The notes: generated by a model not told the origin, from the letters alone. 64,000 nucleotides of DNA from Rhizobium sp. L51/94 (GCF_019355555.1 NZ_CP072141.1:1606001-1670000); one strand, 5' to 3'; shown: positions 35,576-46,232, counted from the first letter of the stretch. Program-made: numbers and translations.

Positions 35576-36751
35576 ATGGCCGACGTTACGAAGGAACAGG
35601 TTCTCGAAACGCTGAAGACCGTTCACGGGCCAGACACCGAAAAGAACATCGTCGAACTAGGCATGGTCTCGGACATCTTCATTTCTGATGCAAAGGTCTA
35701 TTTCTCTATCACCGTTCCTGCTGACCAGGCGACCGAGCTGGAGCCGCTGCGCCTGGTAGCAGAGCGTGCCGTCAAGGAAATGCCTGGCGCCAAGGGCGCT
35801 CTGGTGACGCTGACTGCCGACAAGAAGGCTGGATCTGCACCCCCGAGGCCGACACCCCCAAAGCCGGGCCCGGCCCCAGCTCCCCATAGCCATGGTCATT
35901 CCCACGCGCAGCCGGCAAAGGCTGCATCGCCTCCGTCGCGCGGCGCAAAGATCGGCGTACCCGGCATCGGAGCCATCATCGCTGTCGCATCCGGCAAGGG
36001 CGGCGTCGGCAAGTCGACCACTGCGGTCAATCTGGCTCTGGCGCTGCTTGCTAACGGTTTGCGCGTCGGCGTGCTCGATGCCGATATCTACGGTCCGTCC
36101 ATGCCACGGCTCCTGAAACTCTCCGGTCGCCCCCAGCAGATCGAAAACCGCATTATTGTGCCTATGGAGAATTACGGCCTGAAGGTCATGTCGATGGGCT
36201 TCCTGGTAGAAGAGGAAACCGCGATGATCTGGCGCGGGCCGATGGTACAATCGGCCCTGATGCAGATGCTGCGCGAGGTCGCCTGGGGCGAGCTAGATGT
36301 GCTCGTCGTCGACATGCCGCCGGGCACTGGCGATGCTCAGCTGACGATGGCCCAGCAGGTGCCGCTCGCCGGCGCCGTCATCGTCTCGACGCCGCAGGAC
36401 CTGGCGCTGATCGATGCCCGCAAGGGCCTCAACATGTTCCGCAAGGTCGAGGTGCCGGTGCTCGGGATTGTCGAGAACATGAGCTATTTCATCGCCCCCG
36501 ACACAGGCGCACGCTACGATATCTTCGGTCACGGCGGCGCCCGGCTGGAGGCGGAGCGCATCGGCGTTCCGTTCCTCGGCGAGGTGCCGCTGACGATCAA
36601 CATCCGCGAGACATCCGATGCCGGTACACCTCTTGTGGTCTCCGAGCCGGACGGGGTGATTGCCGGCGTCTATCGCGACATCGCCACCAAGGTGTGGGCG
36701 CAGGTGACCGGCCAGCCTCTGCGCGCCGCGCCGGCAATCGTCTTCGAATAG
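35576..36751 (+). CDS. apbC: Mrp/NBP35 family ATP-binding protein (ApbC), Fe-S carrier type
   Basis: The 391-residue protein has an N-terminal MIP18 (DUF59) domain (about 1-85), a His/Pro/Ala-rich linker (HSHGHSH near 118) and a deviant Walker A P-loop NTPase (ASGKGGVGKSTTAVNLALAL near 140). It also has DADIYGPSMPRLL and VDMPPGTGDAQLT. The family loads or transfers 4Fe-4S clusters. The usual CxxC after ENMS is replaced by ENMSYFIAPDTG, and the protein has no cysteine at all, so cluster handling would need other ligands or a partner. The ATG at 35576 (MADVTKEQ) follows family starts. Confidence 0.92.
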   Translation: MADVTKEQVLETLKTVHGPDTEKNIVELGMVSDIFISDAKVYFSITVPADQATELEPLRLVAERAVKEMPGAKGALVTLTADKKAGSAPPRPTPPKPGPAPAPHSHGHSHAQPAKAASPPSRGAKIGVPGIGAIIAVASGKGGVGKSTTAVNLALALLANGLRVGVLDADIYGPSMPRLLKLSGRPQQIENRIIVPMENYGLKVMSMGFLVEEETAMIWRGPMVQSALMQMLREVAWGELDVLVVDMPPGTGDAQLTMAQQVPLAGAVIVSTPQDLALIDARKGLNMFRKVEVPVLGIVENMSYFIAPDTGARYDIFGHGGARLEAERIGVPFLGEVPLTINIRETSDAGTPLVVSEPDGVIAGVYRDIATKVWAQVTGQPLRAAPAIVFE

Positions 36752-37167
36752 AATGCACGTGCCCTATGGTGCCGCCGCATTGCCTTGTCGGCACCATGTG
36801 CTACCCATGCCGTCGCGCCGTTTCTGCGGTCAAAGCGCACGGGAAAAGGGGTTGGACTTGATTCTTTGTCCGCGATGCTGCATATGCGCCGCCGATGCGA
36901 TGGTCGCCGGATATGCCTTGGGGCAGCGAGCGGCTTGTTGGAAACTTCGGTTCGTGGCCGCGTAAGGGAATTGTGCGCCGCCCGCGGAATTGGTACTGCA
37001 ACGCAGTGGAGCATGGATACGCCTTCCCGACAGGATCGGCAGAACGCGTCCCGGAGTTTTATGAAATTTTCAGAGATTTCGTCCCTCGGATCGCAGTCGT
37101 CGCGCATGCAGCGCCATGACGTCGGCTGTCTGCTGCGCCGTTTCCGGTCCATGGCGGGAGTAGGCCA
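36752..37167. other. Intergenic region between apbC and corA
   Basis: About 415 bases with no convincing gene. Frames present here lack similarity and ribosome sites. One small frame (MKFSEISSL..., ending at 37171) overlaps the corA TTG start, so a coupled leader peptide is conceivable but unsupported. No tRNA or repeat was recognised. Confidence 0.35.
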
Positions 37168-38145
37168 TTGATCACTGCCTACCGTTCCAACTGCAAATCG
37201 GTGCCGCGCGCCGATATCGTTGCCGCCAGCACCATCTCGGACGACATCGTCTGGATCGATCTGGTCGACCCGACCCGCGAGGAAGAAGACAAGCTCGAGG
37301 CGCTGCTCGGCATCCAGGTGCCGACCCGTGACGATCTGAAGGATATCGAGCCATCGAGCCGCCTCTACAACGAGAACGGCGCCGTCTTCCTGACCGCATC
37401 CCTGGTATGGAAAGCCGATTCCGAGCTGCCGAGCCTGACCGACGTCGGCTTCATCCTCGTCGGCAACAGGCTGGTGACGATCCGCTATGCCAATCCGAAA
37501 TCCTTTGCCCTGTTCATAGCAGCACTGCACCGGATCCCGGAAGACATGCGCAGCGGCGCAGCCTTGCTCGCCAAGCTGATGGAAACCATCGTCGATCGTA
37601 CCGCCGAGATCCTCGAGCAGGCCGTGTCGCGGATCGATGTGTTGTCGACCCACGTGTTCGGCGACAAGGCGCGGAAAGTCCGCCGTCCTTCGAACTATCT
37701 CGAGGAAAAGCTGCGCGACGTCGCCGGCCACCACCGTCTGGTGAGCAAGTCGCGCGATAGCTTGATGTCGCTGTCCCGGCTTCTTACCTTCATGCATACG
37801 ATCCCGGCCGTCCAGCAGGATCGCGAGACAAAGGATCTCTGTCGCAACGTGACGCGGGATGTCCAGTCTCTCTCGGAACATGCGTCTTTCATTGCCGGCA
37901 ATATCACCTTTCTGCTGGATGCCTCGCTCGGGTTGATCAATATCGAGCAGAATTCCATCATCAAGATATTCTCGATTGCTTCCGTCGTGTTCCTGCCGCC
38001 GACGCTGGTTGCGTCTGTCTACGGTATGAATTTCGAACATATGCCCGAGTTGCACTCGACGTTCGGGTATCCTGCATCCCTCGTGTTGATGGTGGTCTCG
38101 GCCGTCGTCCCGTTCTTCTTTTTTCGTTGGAAAGGCTGGCTCTGA
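37168..38145 (+). CDS. corA: CorA family magnesium/divalent cation channel
   Basis: The 325-residue protein has the cytoplasmic funnel domain, then two C-terminal membrane helices with the signature GMN motif (VYGMNFEHMPEL) between them, and a basic end (FRWKGWL). It forms a pentameric Mg2+ channel in the inner membrane. The start is TTG with GGGAG upstream; no closer ATG fits the family. It is followed 17 bases later by kup. Confidence 0.94.
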   Translation: MITAYRSNCKSVPRADIVAASTISDDIVWIDLVDPTREEEDKLEALLGIQVPTRDDLKDIEPSSRLYNENGAVFLTASLVWKADSELPSLTDVGFILVGNRLVTIRYANPKSFALFIAALHRIPEDMRSGAALLAKLMETIVDRTAEILEQAVSRIDVLSTHVFGDKARKVRRPSNYLEEKLRDVAGHHRLVSKSRDSLMSLSRLLTFMHTIPAVQQDRETKDLCRNVTRDVQSLSEHASFIAGNITFLLDASLGLINIEQNSIIKIFSIASVVFLPPTLVASVYGMNFEHMPELHSTFGYPASLVLMVVSAVVPFFFFRWKGWL

Positions 38146-38162
38146 GAGCCTAGTGGTCCCGA

Positions 38163-40064
38163 ATGTCTCACGAAATCGATCATTCTCCTGACAGGAAGAT
38201 GAGCCTGCGCAAACTCTTCTACCTGACGCTCGGCTCCGTCGGCGTCGTCTATGGCGACATTGGCACGAGCCCGCTCTATGCCTTTCGCGAGGCACTGAAG
38301 CCGGTTGCCGCCGACGGCCTGACGCGCGGCGAGGTCATCAGCCTCGTGTCGCTGATGTTCTGGGCGCTCACCATCATCGTCACCTTCAAGTATGTCCTTT
38401 TCCTGCTGCGCGCCGATAACGACGGCGAAGGCGGCACACTCTCGTTGCTGGCGCTGCTGCTGAAAACCGCCAATGGCCATACCGCCGTGCTGATGTTCCT
38501 GGGGCTGAGCGGCGCCGCGCTCTTCCTCGGCGATGCGATGATCACTCCGGCGCTGTCGGTTCTCTCGGCGGTCGAAGGCCTGAAGCTGGTGACGCCGCAC
38601 TTCGGGCCCTACGTGGTGCCGATTGCCGTCGCCATCCTGGCGCTGCTGTTTGCCATCCAGTCGCATGGTACCGGCGCCGTCGCCCGCTATTTCGGACCGA
38701 TTACCGCCGTCTGGTTCATCGTCATCGGCGTCGCCGGCCTGCTGCGTATTCCGGACGATTACGGCATCCTCAATGCCTTCAATCCCTGGTACGGCATCAC
38801 CTTCCTGATGCATGAGGGCATTCTCGGCATCATCGTGCTCGGCGCCGTATTCCTGACCGTCACCGGTGCCGAAGCGCTTTACGCCGATCTCGGCCACTTC
38901 GGCCGCCGACCCATCCAGTGGGCCTGGTTTGCGCTTGTATTCCCGTCGCTGACGCTGAATTATCTCGGCCAGGGCGCCATGGTGCTGCGTGAGCCGCTCA
39001 CCATGTCCGATCCATTCTTCCTGATGTTCCCGCACTGGGCGCTGCTGCCGGTCGTGTTCCTTGCGACCTGCGCCACGATCATCGCCAGCCAGGCGGTCAT
39101 CACCGGGGCATTCTCGCTCACACGCCAGGCGATCCATCTCGGCTTCCTGCCGCGCATGGAGATCCTCTTCACCTCTGAGACCAACACCGGCCAGATCTTT
39201 CTGCCGTCGGTCAACACGCTGCTGTTCTTCGGCGTGATCTTCCTCGTGTTGAGCTTCCAGACCTCCGATTCGCTGTCGACCGCCTACGGGATCTCAGTGA
39301 CGGGCGCGATGGTGGTGACCTCTGTCATGGCCTTCGAATTCGTCCGCGTCCGCTGGAACTGGTCGCTGCCACTGACCATCGTCGTGCTGATGCCGCTGTT
39401 CCTGCTCGAGATGGTTTTTCTCGGCGCCAACCTGCTGAAGATTCACGATGGCGGCTATATCCCGGTCATGATCGCCACCGCCTTCACGGTCGTCATGTGG
39501 ACGTGGCGCCGCGGCACGGCGATCCTGATGGAGAAGACCCGTCATACCGATATTCCGCTGCCGTCCTTCGTCAGTTCCATCGAGCGCAAGAGCGACCACT
39601 CGCCAGCTTCCGTTCCGGGCACCGCCATCTTCCTGACCAGCGATCCCGAATCTGCGCCCGCAGCATTGCTCCACAACCTGAAGCACAACCACGTGCTGCA
39701 CGAAAAGAACGTCATCCTGACCATTCGCACGGTCAACAAGCCAAGGGTCGCCAACAGCGACCGGTACACGGTGCAAAAGGTCTCCGAGCGGTTTTCACGC
39801 GTCGAGTTGCGCTTCGGCTTCATGGAATCGCAGAACGTTTCACAGGCGCTGGCAGCGTTGCGTAAATCCGGACTGAAGTTCGACATCATGTCGACCTCCT
39901 TCTATCTCGGACGCCGCAAGCTCGTGCCGGACGCAAAATCGGGCATGCCGCACTGGCAGGACCGCCTGTTTATCGCGCTCGCCAATGCCGCGACCGACCC
40001 GTCCGACTATTTCCGCCTGCCGGCCAACCGCGTCGTCGAACTCGGCTCGCACGTCATCATCTGA
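38163..40064 (+). CDS. kup: Low-affinity potassium uptake protein Kup
   Basis: This 633-residue K+/H+ symporter has about 12 membrane helices and Kup hallmarks: [23 protein letters not shown] near residue 20, [31 protein letters not shown] and [10 protein letters not shown] in the cytoplasmic C-terminal domain. Length is standard. It begins 17 bases after corA, so two cation importers are likely to be cotranscribed. Confidence 0.96.
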   Translation: MSHEIDHSPDRKMSLRKLFYLTLGSVGVVYGDIGTSPLYAFREALKPVAADGLTRGEVISLVSLMFWALTIIVTFKYVLFLLRADNDGEGGTLSLLALLLKTANGHTAVLMFLGLSGAALFLGDAMITPALSVLSAVEGLKLVTPHFGPYVVPIAVAILALLFAIQSHGTGAVARYFGPITAVWFIVIGVAGLLRIPDDYGILNAFNPWYGITFLMHEGILGIIVLGAVFLTVTGAEALYADLGHFGRRPIQWAWFALVFPSLTLNYLGQGAMVLREPLTMSDPFFLMFPHWALLPVVFLATCATIIASQAVITGAFSLTRQAIHLGFLPRMEILFTSETNTGQIFLPSVNTLLFFGVIFLVLSFQTSDSLSTAYGISVTGAMVVTSVMAFEFVRVRWNWSLPLTIVVLMPLFLLEMVFLGANLLKIHDGGYIPVMIATAFTVVMWTWRRGTAILMEKTRHTDIPLPSFVSSIERKSDHSPASVPGTAIFLTSDPESAPAALLHNLKHNHVLHEKNVILTIRTVNKPRVANSDRYTVQKVSERFSRVELRFGFMESQNVSQALAALRKSGLKFDIMSTSFYLGRRKLVPDAKSGMPHWQDRLFIALANAATDPSDYFRLPANRVVELGSHVII

Positions 40065-40139
40065 TCGGCGGGGGATCTCGGCGAAATTAACCATCCATCA
40101 AGGTTAATAGGACATTATCTGCTAATGTTCCCGTCGGTG

Positions 40140-41342
40140 ATGGAGTGGGTGTTGCGTCGCATGAGTTCGTACCAGGCCAAGCCTCGCCGGCAACCCAGAA
40201 ACTGGCTTTCGCCCGCAGTCTTCGGCTGCTGCGCCTGGCTGATTTTCCCCTCCGTATCAGCGCAGGCCGACATTGCCGGGCTGCTCTCCGGCTCCGACGA
40301 TTCGGGCAGCAACTGGCGCATGGTGCTGACGACGTCGCCGGCCGGCTCCATCCATCAGGCGGAGCTTGCCTTCGCCAATGCCGACGAAAGCGGCATCGAG
40401 GGTGGCGGCATGCTGTTGCCGGATGGGCGGCGTATTGCTTTCCAGTCCAAGGAAAAAGGCAGCGACCCGCGCCCGGACGAAGACCGCGTCCGCCGCCGCG
40501 ACAAGAAGGGCAGGGTGACGGACGTCGTTCCCATGTCGCCGCCGAAAGATTTCACCGCCGGCTCCATCCTGCAGCGCACGACGCTGCTGTTCCACCCGGA
40601 ACTCGACGTGCCCACCTCCGGTACGGGGGAGAAGACGGCGTTCGTCAAGGACGATATCGGCGACGCCGGCGTGCAGACAGCCTTCCTGTTTTCCAAGCAG
40701 GAGCCCCTGAAGGCCGATGGCGGTGTTCCGCCCATTCTCGCAAGCCTCGTCACCAATCCTGTCGCCGACAGTCTGGCGCTGGGCTATGCCGAGCCCGGGC
40801 CCGACTATGCCACCGTCTCGCCCTTCGACAGCATCCTGAGTAAGCAACCTGCCGACAGCGGCCGTTTCGTCCCGCAGATTGGCGCCAAGGACCATCTCTG
40901 GGCGGCAAGCGTGTTGCCTGCAGCCGTATTTTCACCGGACGAACAGCAGTGCCTTGCGACCGGCATCTATTTCGAGGCCCGTGGCGAATCGGTGAAGGGG
41001 CAGGCGGCCGTGGCGCAGGTCATTCTCAACCGCGTCCGTAACCCGGCCTATCCGAAAACCATCTGCGGCGTTGTCTACCAGAACGAGGACTGGACCAACG
41101 CCTGCCAGTTTTCCTTCGCCTGCGACAAGGTCAAGGACCGCGTCAATTCGCCCGTTCATTGGCAGATCGCCCGCCAGGTGGCGATGGCGGTGACGGCTGG
41201 CAAGATCTGGCTCCCGGAAGTCGGCTCGGCCACCCATTACCATGCAGTCTACGTCAAGCCGCGCTGGGCGGCCGAGATGGTCAAGGTCGGCCGCATCGGC
41301 ATGCATCTCTTCTATCGGACCTATGGCGGCGGCTGGAGCTGA
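40140..41342 (+). CDS. SleB/CwlJ-type cell wall hydrolase
   Basis: This protein of about 400 residues has an N-terminal hydrophobic segment (WLSPAVFGCCAWLIFPSVSAQA), so it is exported or membrane-anchored. A low-similarity middle follows, then a C-terminal Hydrolase_2 domain from about residue 275: CLATGIYFEARGESVKGQAAVAQVILNRV with the catalytic Glu, and YPKTICGVVYQ. It probably cleaves peptidoglycan in the periplasm. Start is uncertain among ATGs at 40125, 40140 and 40161; the last would give the shortest signal peptide. Confidence 0.87.
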   Translation: MEWVLRRMSSYQAKPRRQPRNWLSPAVFGCCAWLIFPSVSAQADIAGLLSGSDDSGSNWRMVLTTSPAGSIHQAELAFANADESGIEGGGMLLPDGRRIAFQSKEKGSDPRPDEDRVRRRDKKGRVTDVVPMSPPKDFTAGSILQRTTLLFHPELDVPTSGTGEKTAFVKDDIGDAGVQTAFLFSKQEPLKADGGVPPILASLVTNPVADSLALGYAEPGPDYATVSPFDSILSKQPADSGRFVPQIGAKDHLWAASVLPAAVFSPDEQQCLATGIYFEARGESVKGQAAVAQVILNRVRNPAYPKTICGVVYQNEDWTNACQFSFACDKVKDRVNSPVHWQIARQVAMAVTAGKIWLPEVGSATHYHAVYVKPRWAAEMVKVGRIGMHLFYRTYGGGWS

Positions 41343-41608
41343 CCGCCCGACCCCCGGGACGCGGCGCCCGCGGCAGCGGGTGCGACTTTCTGTCGTGATT
41401 TCGCAAAGCTCCCTTCAAGCGCATATAAGTCGATGATTTGCCTGCCTTTATTAATGGCGGGACATGTGCTTTCTACGTCTTGACTATGCTTTTCCATAAA
41501 ACTATGTTCGCCCGAGTTCAAAACGGGCCGAAAGGTGGCTAAGCCTCCAGTTCGTTCTTAGGTTATCGGGGAAGGGTAGCGTTAAGGAACGGCAGCAGGG
41601 AGGGCGCC

Positions 41609-41953
41609 ATGGTGGGGGATCAGGACGAAGGTCTTGAAAAGCGTAGGGCGCAATTGGGAGCCGAACTGGCAAACAAACGCGCTGCGACGGGGGAAGCCGA
41701 ACGGGGGGAAGCTCGGGCTCAGGCCAGCCGCAAAGGCTATGCTCAAGCACTGAAACTCTCCAGCGAATTCGTTTCTGCCATCATTGTCGGCGCACTCATC
41801 GGCTACTTCTTGGACCGTCTGGCTGGCACCGGACCGTGGGGCATGATTATTTTCCTGCTCCTCGGGTTTTGTGCTGGTGTGCTGAATGTCTTGCGTATGG
41901 CCGGGAAGGTATCCACCCCAACGGTCGGCGACAGCAAGTCGGACAGGAAATAG
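41609..41953 (+). CDS. atpI: ATP synthase protein I
   Basis: A 114-residue protein with a charged N-terminus ([15 protein letters not shown]) and two membrane helices ([18 protein letters not shown] and [23 protein letters not shown]). It matches AtpI, which helps assemble the c ring and is not part of the finished enzyme. It is the first gene of the F0 operon. GGGAGGG precedes the start closely. Confidence 0.9.
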   Translation: MVGDQDEGLEKRRAQLGAELANKRAATGEAERGEARAQASRKGYAQALKLSSEFVSAIIVGALIGYFLDRLAGTGPWGMIIFLLLGFCAGVLNVLRMAGKVSTPTVGDSKSDRK

Positions 41954-42033
41954 GCAACAAGACTGCGCATCAGCGCATGTCTTCGAAGCATGGATATCCG
42001 CTGCTGAGGCGGGCAAGTGAGAGAGAACGCGCG

Positions 42034-42786
42034 GTGGCCAACGGTCCGATTCATCAATTCCAGATCAATAAGATCGTTCCGATCGAAATCGGCGGGCTGG
42101 ATTTCTCATTCACCAATTCGTCGCTGTTCATGGTCGCATCGGTCGTTCTGGCTGGCGGATTTCTCTATTTCGCAACGGCGTCGCGCAGCCTGATCCCGGG
42201 CCGCGCCCAGTCCGTCGCCGAAATGTCCTACGAATTCATCGCCAATATCCTGCGTGAAGGTGCTGGCTCCGCCGGTATGAAATTCTTCCCGCTGGTCTTC
42301 ACGCTGTTCATGTTCGTGCTGACCGCCAACCTGCTTGGCATGTTCCCCTATTTCTACACGGTAACAAGTCAGATTATCGTCACCTTCGCGTTGTCGATGC
42401 TGGTGATCGGCATTGTCGTGGTCTACGGCTTTTTCAAGCACGGCCTCGGCTTTCTGAAATTGTTTCTGCCGCAGGGCGTTCCCGCAGTGCTGCTGCCCCT
42501 TGTCATTTCGATCGAGGTTATCTCGTTCCTGGCCCGGCCGATCAGCCTTTCCGTCCGTTTGTTTGCCAACATGCTGGCTGGTCACATCACGCTCAAGGTG
42601 TTCGCAGGCTTCGTTGCCTCGCTTGGAGCCCTTGGCGCGCTCGGCATCGGTGGTGCCATCCTGCCTCTCATCATGACCGTCGCTCTGACGGCCCTCGAAT
42701 TTCTCGTGGCATTCTTGCAGGCCTACGTATTTGCAGTGCTGACATGCATGTATCTGAACGATGCGCTGCATCCGGACGGCCACTGA
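42034..42786 (+). CDS. atpB: F0F1 ATP synthase subunit a
   Basis: The 250-residue membrane subunit forms the proton half-channels against the c ring. The helix with the essential Arg is present ([20 protein letters not shown] near residue 165). The start is GTG at 42034 ([11 protein letters not shown]) with GAGAG upstream. The frame is open for 66 more codons upstream, overlapping atpI, without similarity. Confidence 0.96.
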   Translation: MANGPIHQFQINKIVPIEIGGLDFSFTNSSLFMVASVVLAGGFLYFATASRSLIPGRAQSVAEMSYEFIANILREGAGSAGMKFFPLVFTLFMFVLTANLLGMFPYFYTVTSQIIVTFALSMLVIGIVVVYGFFKHGLGFLKLFLPQGVPAVLLPLVISIEVISFLARPISLSVRLFANMLAGHITLKVFAGFVASLGALGALGIGGAILPLIMTVALTALEFLVAFLQAYVFAVLTCMYLNDALHPDGH

Positions 42787-42854
42787 GAAGTAAAGTCGTT
42801 GGTGCCGCGTGCACCAGTCAAAGCCAAAACCTATCAATCTAAGGAGTTTCTAAC

Positions 42855-43082
42855 ATGGACGCAGAAGCAGCAAAGTTCATCGGCGCCGGTATCGCTTGCA
42901 TCGGCATGGGTGGCGCAGGCATCGGCCTCGGCACGATTTTCGGCAACTACCTGTCGGGCGCTCTTCGCAACCCGTCGGCTGCCGATGGCCAGTTCGGCCG
43001 TCTGATCTTCGGTTTCGCCGTTACGGAAGCTTTGGGCATCTTCTCGCTGCTCGTTGCTCTCCTCCTCCTCTTCGCCGTTTGA
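42855..43082 (+). CDS. atpE: F0F1 ATP synthase subunit c
   Basis: The 75-residue proteolipid has two helices joined by the polar loop around residues 40-50 ([14 protein letters not shown]). The proton-carrying Glu lies in the second helix ([19 protein letters not shown]). AAGGAG precedes the ATG. Subunit c forms the rotating ring. Confidence 0.96.
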   Translation: MDAEAAKFIGAGIACIGMGGAGIGLGTIFGNYLSGALRNPSAADGQFGRLIFGFAVTEALGIFSLLVALLLLFAV

Positions 43083-43157
43083 TTTGTACGGTTTGATGGA
43101 TCACGGCTTGCGGGAAGCGAGCCGTGATTCTTCGTATTTGCACCACTGGAGGTGAGC

Positions 43158-43739
43158 ATGTTTGTGACTCCGGCTTATGCTGAAGAAGCCGCGCCGGCAC
43201 CCGGCGAAGTGCACACGGAAACGGGTGTGGCCCCAGGCCATCACGCGTCTTTCCCGCCCTTTGACCCCAAGACATTTCCGTCTGCGCTGCTTTGGCTGGT
43301 GATTACATTCGCCATCTTCTACATCGTCATGCAGAAAGTCCTCGTGCCACGCGTTGGCGGGATCCTCGAGAGCCGGCACGCCCGGATCGCGCAGGATGTC
43401 GAGGAAGCCGCACGCCTGAAGGCCGAAGCCGACGCCGCTGTCGCGACCTATGAGCGCGAACTGGCAGAAGCCCGTGCCAAGTCCAATGCTATCGGTGCCG
43501 CAGCCCGCGCCGAAGCAAAGGCGAAGGCGGAAGCCGAACGCCGTGCCATCGAGGCAAGCCTGGCCGAAAAGATCAAGACCGCCGAAGCACGGATCGCCGA
43601 AATCAAGGCGAAGGCATTTGCCGACGTCGGCGCTGTTGCCGAAGAGGCTGCGTCATCCGTGGTCGAGCAGCTGATCGGTATGCCGGCTTCGCAGTCCGAG
43701 GTTGCCGCTGCTGTCGCCAACGTCAAGCAGGAGGCATAA
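43158..43739 (+). CDS. atpG: F0F1 ATP synthase subunit b'
   Basis: The 193-residue peripheral-stalk subunit has a membrane helix near residue 55 ([25 protein letters not shown]) and then a long Ala/Glu/Lys-rich coiled coil. It is preceded by a strong GGAGGTG site; a GTG two codons earlier is less likely. Alphaproteobacteria and photosynthetic bacteria carry the b' copy before b. Often named atpF' or atpG. Confidence 0.93.
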   Translation: MFVTPAYAEEAAPAPGEVHTETGVAPGHHASFPPFDPKTFPSALLWLVITFAIFYIVMQKVLVPRVGGILESRHARIAQDVEEAARLKAEADAAVATYERELAEARAKSNAIGAAARAEAKAKAEAERRAIEASLAEKIKTAEARIAEIKAKAFADVGAVAEEAASSVVEQLIGMPASQSEVAAAVANVKQEA

Positions 43740-43742
43740 GCC

Positions 43743-44234
43743 ATGGAATTCCATCTGGACGAAACCTTCTTCGCCCTCGTTGGCCTGCTGCTGTTCATCG
43801 CCCTCATCGTCTACATGAAGGTTCCCGGCATGATGGCGAAGTCGCTCGACGAGCGCGCCGACCAGATCCGCAACGATCTGTCGGAAGCCAAGCGTCTGCG
43901 CGAGGAAGCCCAGCATCTGCTGGCCGAGTACCAGCGCAAGCGCAAGGAAGCGGAAGTCGAGGCGGCCAATATCGTTGCCTCTGCCGCTCGCGAAGCCGAG
44001 TTGCTGACAGCCGAAGCCAAGAAGAAGACGGAAGAATTCGTCGAACGCCGCACGGCAATTTCCGAGCAGAAGATCAAGCAGGCAGAGCTCGACGCCATCA
44101 AGGAAGTTCGCGCTGCCGCTGTCGACTTGGCAATCGCCGCAGCCCAAACCGTCATCGCCAGCAAGGCAGACGCCGGTGTTCAAGCGAAGCTGTTCCAGGC
44201 AGCGCTTGGCGACGTCACGGCAAGCTTGAACTAA
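43743..44234 (+). CDS. atpF: F0F1 ATP synthase subunit b
   Basis: The 163-residue subunit has one N-terminal membrane helix (FFALVGLLLFIALIVYMKVPG) and a coiled coil rich in Ala, Glu and Lys. It starts 3 bases after b' and pairs with it to form the stator. It is the last gene of the F0 operon; a terminator follows after 20 bases. The F1 genes are not in this window. Confidence 0.95.
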   Translation: MEFHLDETFFALVGLLLFIALIVYMKVPGMMAKSLDERADQIRNDLSEAKRLREEAQHLLAEYQRKRKEAEVEAANIVASAAREAELLTAEAKKKTEEFVERRTAISEQKIKQAELDAIKEVRAAAVDLAIAAAQTVIASKADAGVQAKLFQAALGDVTASLN

Positions 44235-44254
44235 GCTTTGTACACATCAATGCG

Positions 44255-44282
44255 AAAGGCCGGGCATCGTCCCGGCCTTTTT
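44255..44282 (+). terminator. Rho-independent terminator of the atpIBEF'F operon
   Basis: A perfect 10-base-pair stem aaaggccggg / cccggccttt (44255-44264 and 44271-44280) with a 6-base loop is followed by a T-run. It lies 20 bases after atpF. It may also serve rnhB on the opposite strand, because the stem is symmetric with an A-run before it. Confidence 0.9.
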
Positions 44283-44286
44283 GCAT

Positions 44287-44961
44287 TTAGGGGGTTTCGT
44301 TGGCGAGGACATCCTTGCGCATCGGCCGGAAGCTCATGCGGTGCAGAGGGCAGGGGCCGACGAGTTCGATGCTGCTGCGATGAACTGCGGTGGCATAGCC
44401 GGCATGTGCCGCAAAGCCATAGGCCGGAAACACCATGCCGGCCCTGACCATCATCCGGTCGCGCGTTACCTTGGCAAGGATCGAAGCCGCGGCGATCGAC
44501 AGCGACCGCCGGTCGCCCTTGACCACAGCCCTGCCGGAGCAGGGGAGGCCGGGTGGCACGTCGAGCCCGTCGACAAGCACGAAGCCTGCCGCGATCGCAA
44601 GACCGCAGACAGCCCGACGCATGGCATCGAGGCTCGCCTTGCGAATATCGGTCGCGTCGATGCGTCCGGCGCTGGACGATGCGATGGAGATCGTCGATGT
44701 CGCAATGATGAACTCGAACAGCTCTTCCCGTCTGGCAGCCGACAATTGCTTGGAATCGTTCAGGCCTTCGGGAATGTTATCCGGATCGAGGATGACGGCT
44801 GCAGCAACGACAGGCCCGGCGAGAGGACCTCGGCCTGCCTCGTCCGTGCCGGCAACCGGCCAGTGGCCTGCTTTGCGCGCCGAGTGCTCCAGCGTGAAAT
44901 CCGGGACGAGCGGCAGGTCTTCGAAGAGCTGAGGAGAATCGGGTGGCGTGCGACGTGTCAT
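44287..44961 (-). CDS. rnhB: Ribonuclease HII
   Basis: The 224-residue enzyme removes the RNA strand and single ribonucleotides from RNA-DNA hybrids. The catalytic DE pair is in [23 protein letters not shown] near residue 38. The downstream Asp residues occur in VLVDGL and KVTRDRMM, and HAGYATAVH is typical. Length is normal. It ends at the shared terminator. Confidence 0.94.
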   Translation of the reverse strand: MTRRTPPDSPQLFEDLPLVPDFTLEHSARKAGHWPVAGTDEAGRGPLAGPVVAAAVILDPDNIPEGLNDSKQLSAARREELFEFIIATSTISIASSSAGRIDATDIRKASLDAMRRAVCGLAIAAGFVLVDGLDVPPGLPCSGRAVVKGDRRSLSIAAASILAKVTRDRMMVRAGMVFPAYGFAAHAGYATAVHRSSIELVGPCPLHRMSFRPMRKDVLANETP

Positions 44962-45074
44962 GCGGCTGACCCTCGCACGCCAACCCGATTTCCTGCAAGT
45001 CCCCCGGCATTGGGGCGGCCAAGCCGGGGGATATCCTTTGGACAGTCAGGGCAACCGTCCGCAGGAATGGGTTT

Positions 45075-46232
45075 TCAGAGCAGCGACAGTTGAACGCCAC
45101 TGCCATCCGGGGGAACGAACAGATCGGTGCGCAGTCTAATGCTGCGGCGCGTAAGGCCGAGCCTCTTGGTCGCCATCTCGAACCGACGGCTGATCTGCCA
45201 GGCGTAGGGTCCGGCACCTTTCATCCGCTTGCCAAAATCCGCATCGTAATCCTTGCCGCCGCGCATCTCGCGGACCAGCGACATCACATGCCGGTACCGG
45301 TCCGGGTAGTTCTGCAGCAGCCAGTCGCGAAACAGCGGACTGACTTCGAGCGGCAGGCGCAGCATTACGTAGCCGGCCTCCTCGGCGCCCGCAGCCTTGG
45401 CCGAATCCAGGATCTTCTCGAGTTCATGGTCGTTGAGTGCCGGGATCATTGGCGCCAGCATGACCGACGTCGGGATGCCCGCCGCGGAAAGCATCCGGAC
45501 TGCCTCCAGTCTGCGTGCCGGCGTCGAAGCGCGGGGCTCCATGGTGCGTGCAAGCTTGCGGTCGAGGGTGGTGACCGACAGCGAGACGCGCACGAGGTTC
45601 TTTGCAGCGAGTTCGCCAAGGATATCGAGGTCGCGCAGCACCATGGCCGATTTGGTGACGATGGATACCGGATGGTTGGCCCGGTTCAGCACCTCCAGGA
45701 TCTGGCGCATGATCCGCCATTCCTTCTCGATCGGCTGATACGGATCGGTGTTGGTGCCGATGGCAATGACCTTCGGCTCATAGCCTGGTTTAGCCAGTTC
45801 CCTTTCCAGCAGCTTCGGCGCATCCGGCTTGGCAAACAGCTTGGCCTCGAAATCCAGTCCGGCAGACAGCCCCATATAGGCGTGCGTCGGGCGCGCGAAA
45901 CAGTAGATGCAGCCATGCTCGCAGCCACGGTAAGGATTGATGGAGCGATCGAAGGGAATGTCCGGCGACGTATTGCGGGTGATCGCCGTCCGCGCCTTCT
46001 CGATCTGCACCTCGGTCCTGAAGGGCGGCAGGTCTTCCAGCGACTGCCAGCCGTCGTCGATGCTCTCGCGGCTCGATGGTTCGAAGCGACCGCCAGGATT
46101 GAGCCCAGCACCGCGGCCACGCCGCCGGTCGATGTCGATCCGCAGACCGGACGAAACGATCAGTGCATCAGCCATATCTGCCGTGTTGGCAGGCGCGAAT
46201 GCGGCCTGCCCTGCAAGGGACTGTTGGTTCAT
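45075..46232 (-). CDS. PA0069/Rv2578c family radical SAM protein
   Basis: The 385-residue protein has the radical SAM cluster motif C-x3-C-x2-C in YRGCEHGCIYCFARP near residue 105, and SPL-like features downstream (VSIVTKSAMVLRDLDIL, PMIPALNDHE). It belongs to a widespread uncharacterised subgroup related to the spore photoproduct lyase type. Its reaction is unknown. The ATG at 46232 has GGAG about 10 bases upstream. An upstream ATG (46265) is an alternative. Confidence 0.88.
   Translation of the reverse strand: MNQQSLAGQAAFAPANTADMADALIVSSGLRIDIDRRRGRGAGLNPGGRFEPSSRESIDDGWQSLEDLPPFRTEVQIEKARTAITRNTSPDIPFDRSINPYRGCEHGCIYCFARPTHAYMGLSAGLDFEAKLFAKPDAPKLLERELAKPGYEPKVIAIGTNTDPYQPIEKEWRIMRQILEVLNRANHPVSIVTKSAMVLRDLDILGELAAKNLVRVSLSVTTLDRKLARTMEPRASTPARRLEAVRMLSAAGIPTSVMLAPMIPALNDHELEKILDSAKAAGAEEAGYVMLRLPLEVSPLFRDWLLQNYPDRYRHVMSLVREMRGGKDYDADFGKRMKGAGPYAWQISRRFEMATKRLGLTRRSIRLRTDLFVPPDGSGVQLSLL

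Noticed and set aside
36785..37171. A 128-codon frame between apbC and corA
   Set aside because: No recognisable domain or ribosome site, and Arg/Ser-rich composition; retained only as an uncertain note because its end overlaps the corA start.
36670..38295. A 541-codon minus-strand frame opposite apbC and corA
   Set aside because: It crosses two well-supported genes on the other strand and has the Arg/His/Gln-rich composition of an antisense frame.
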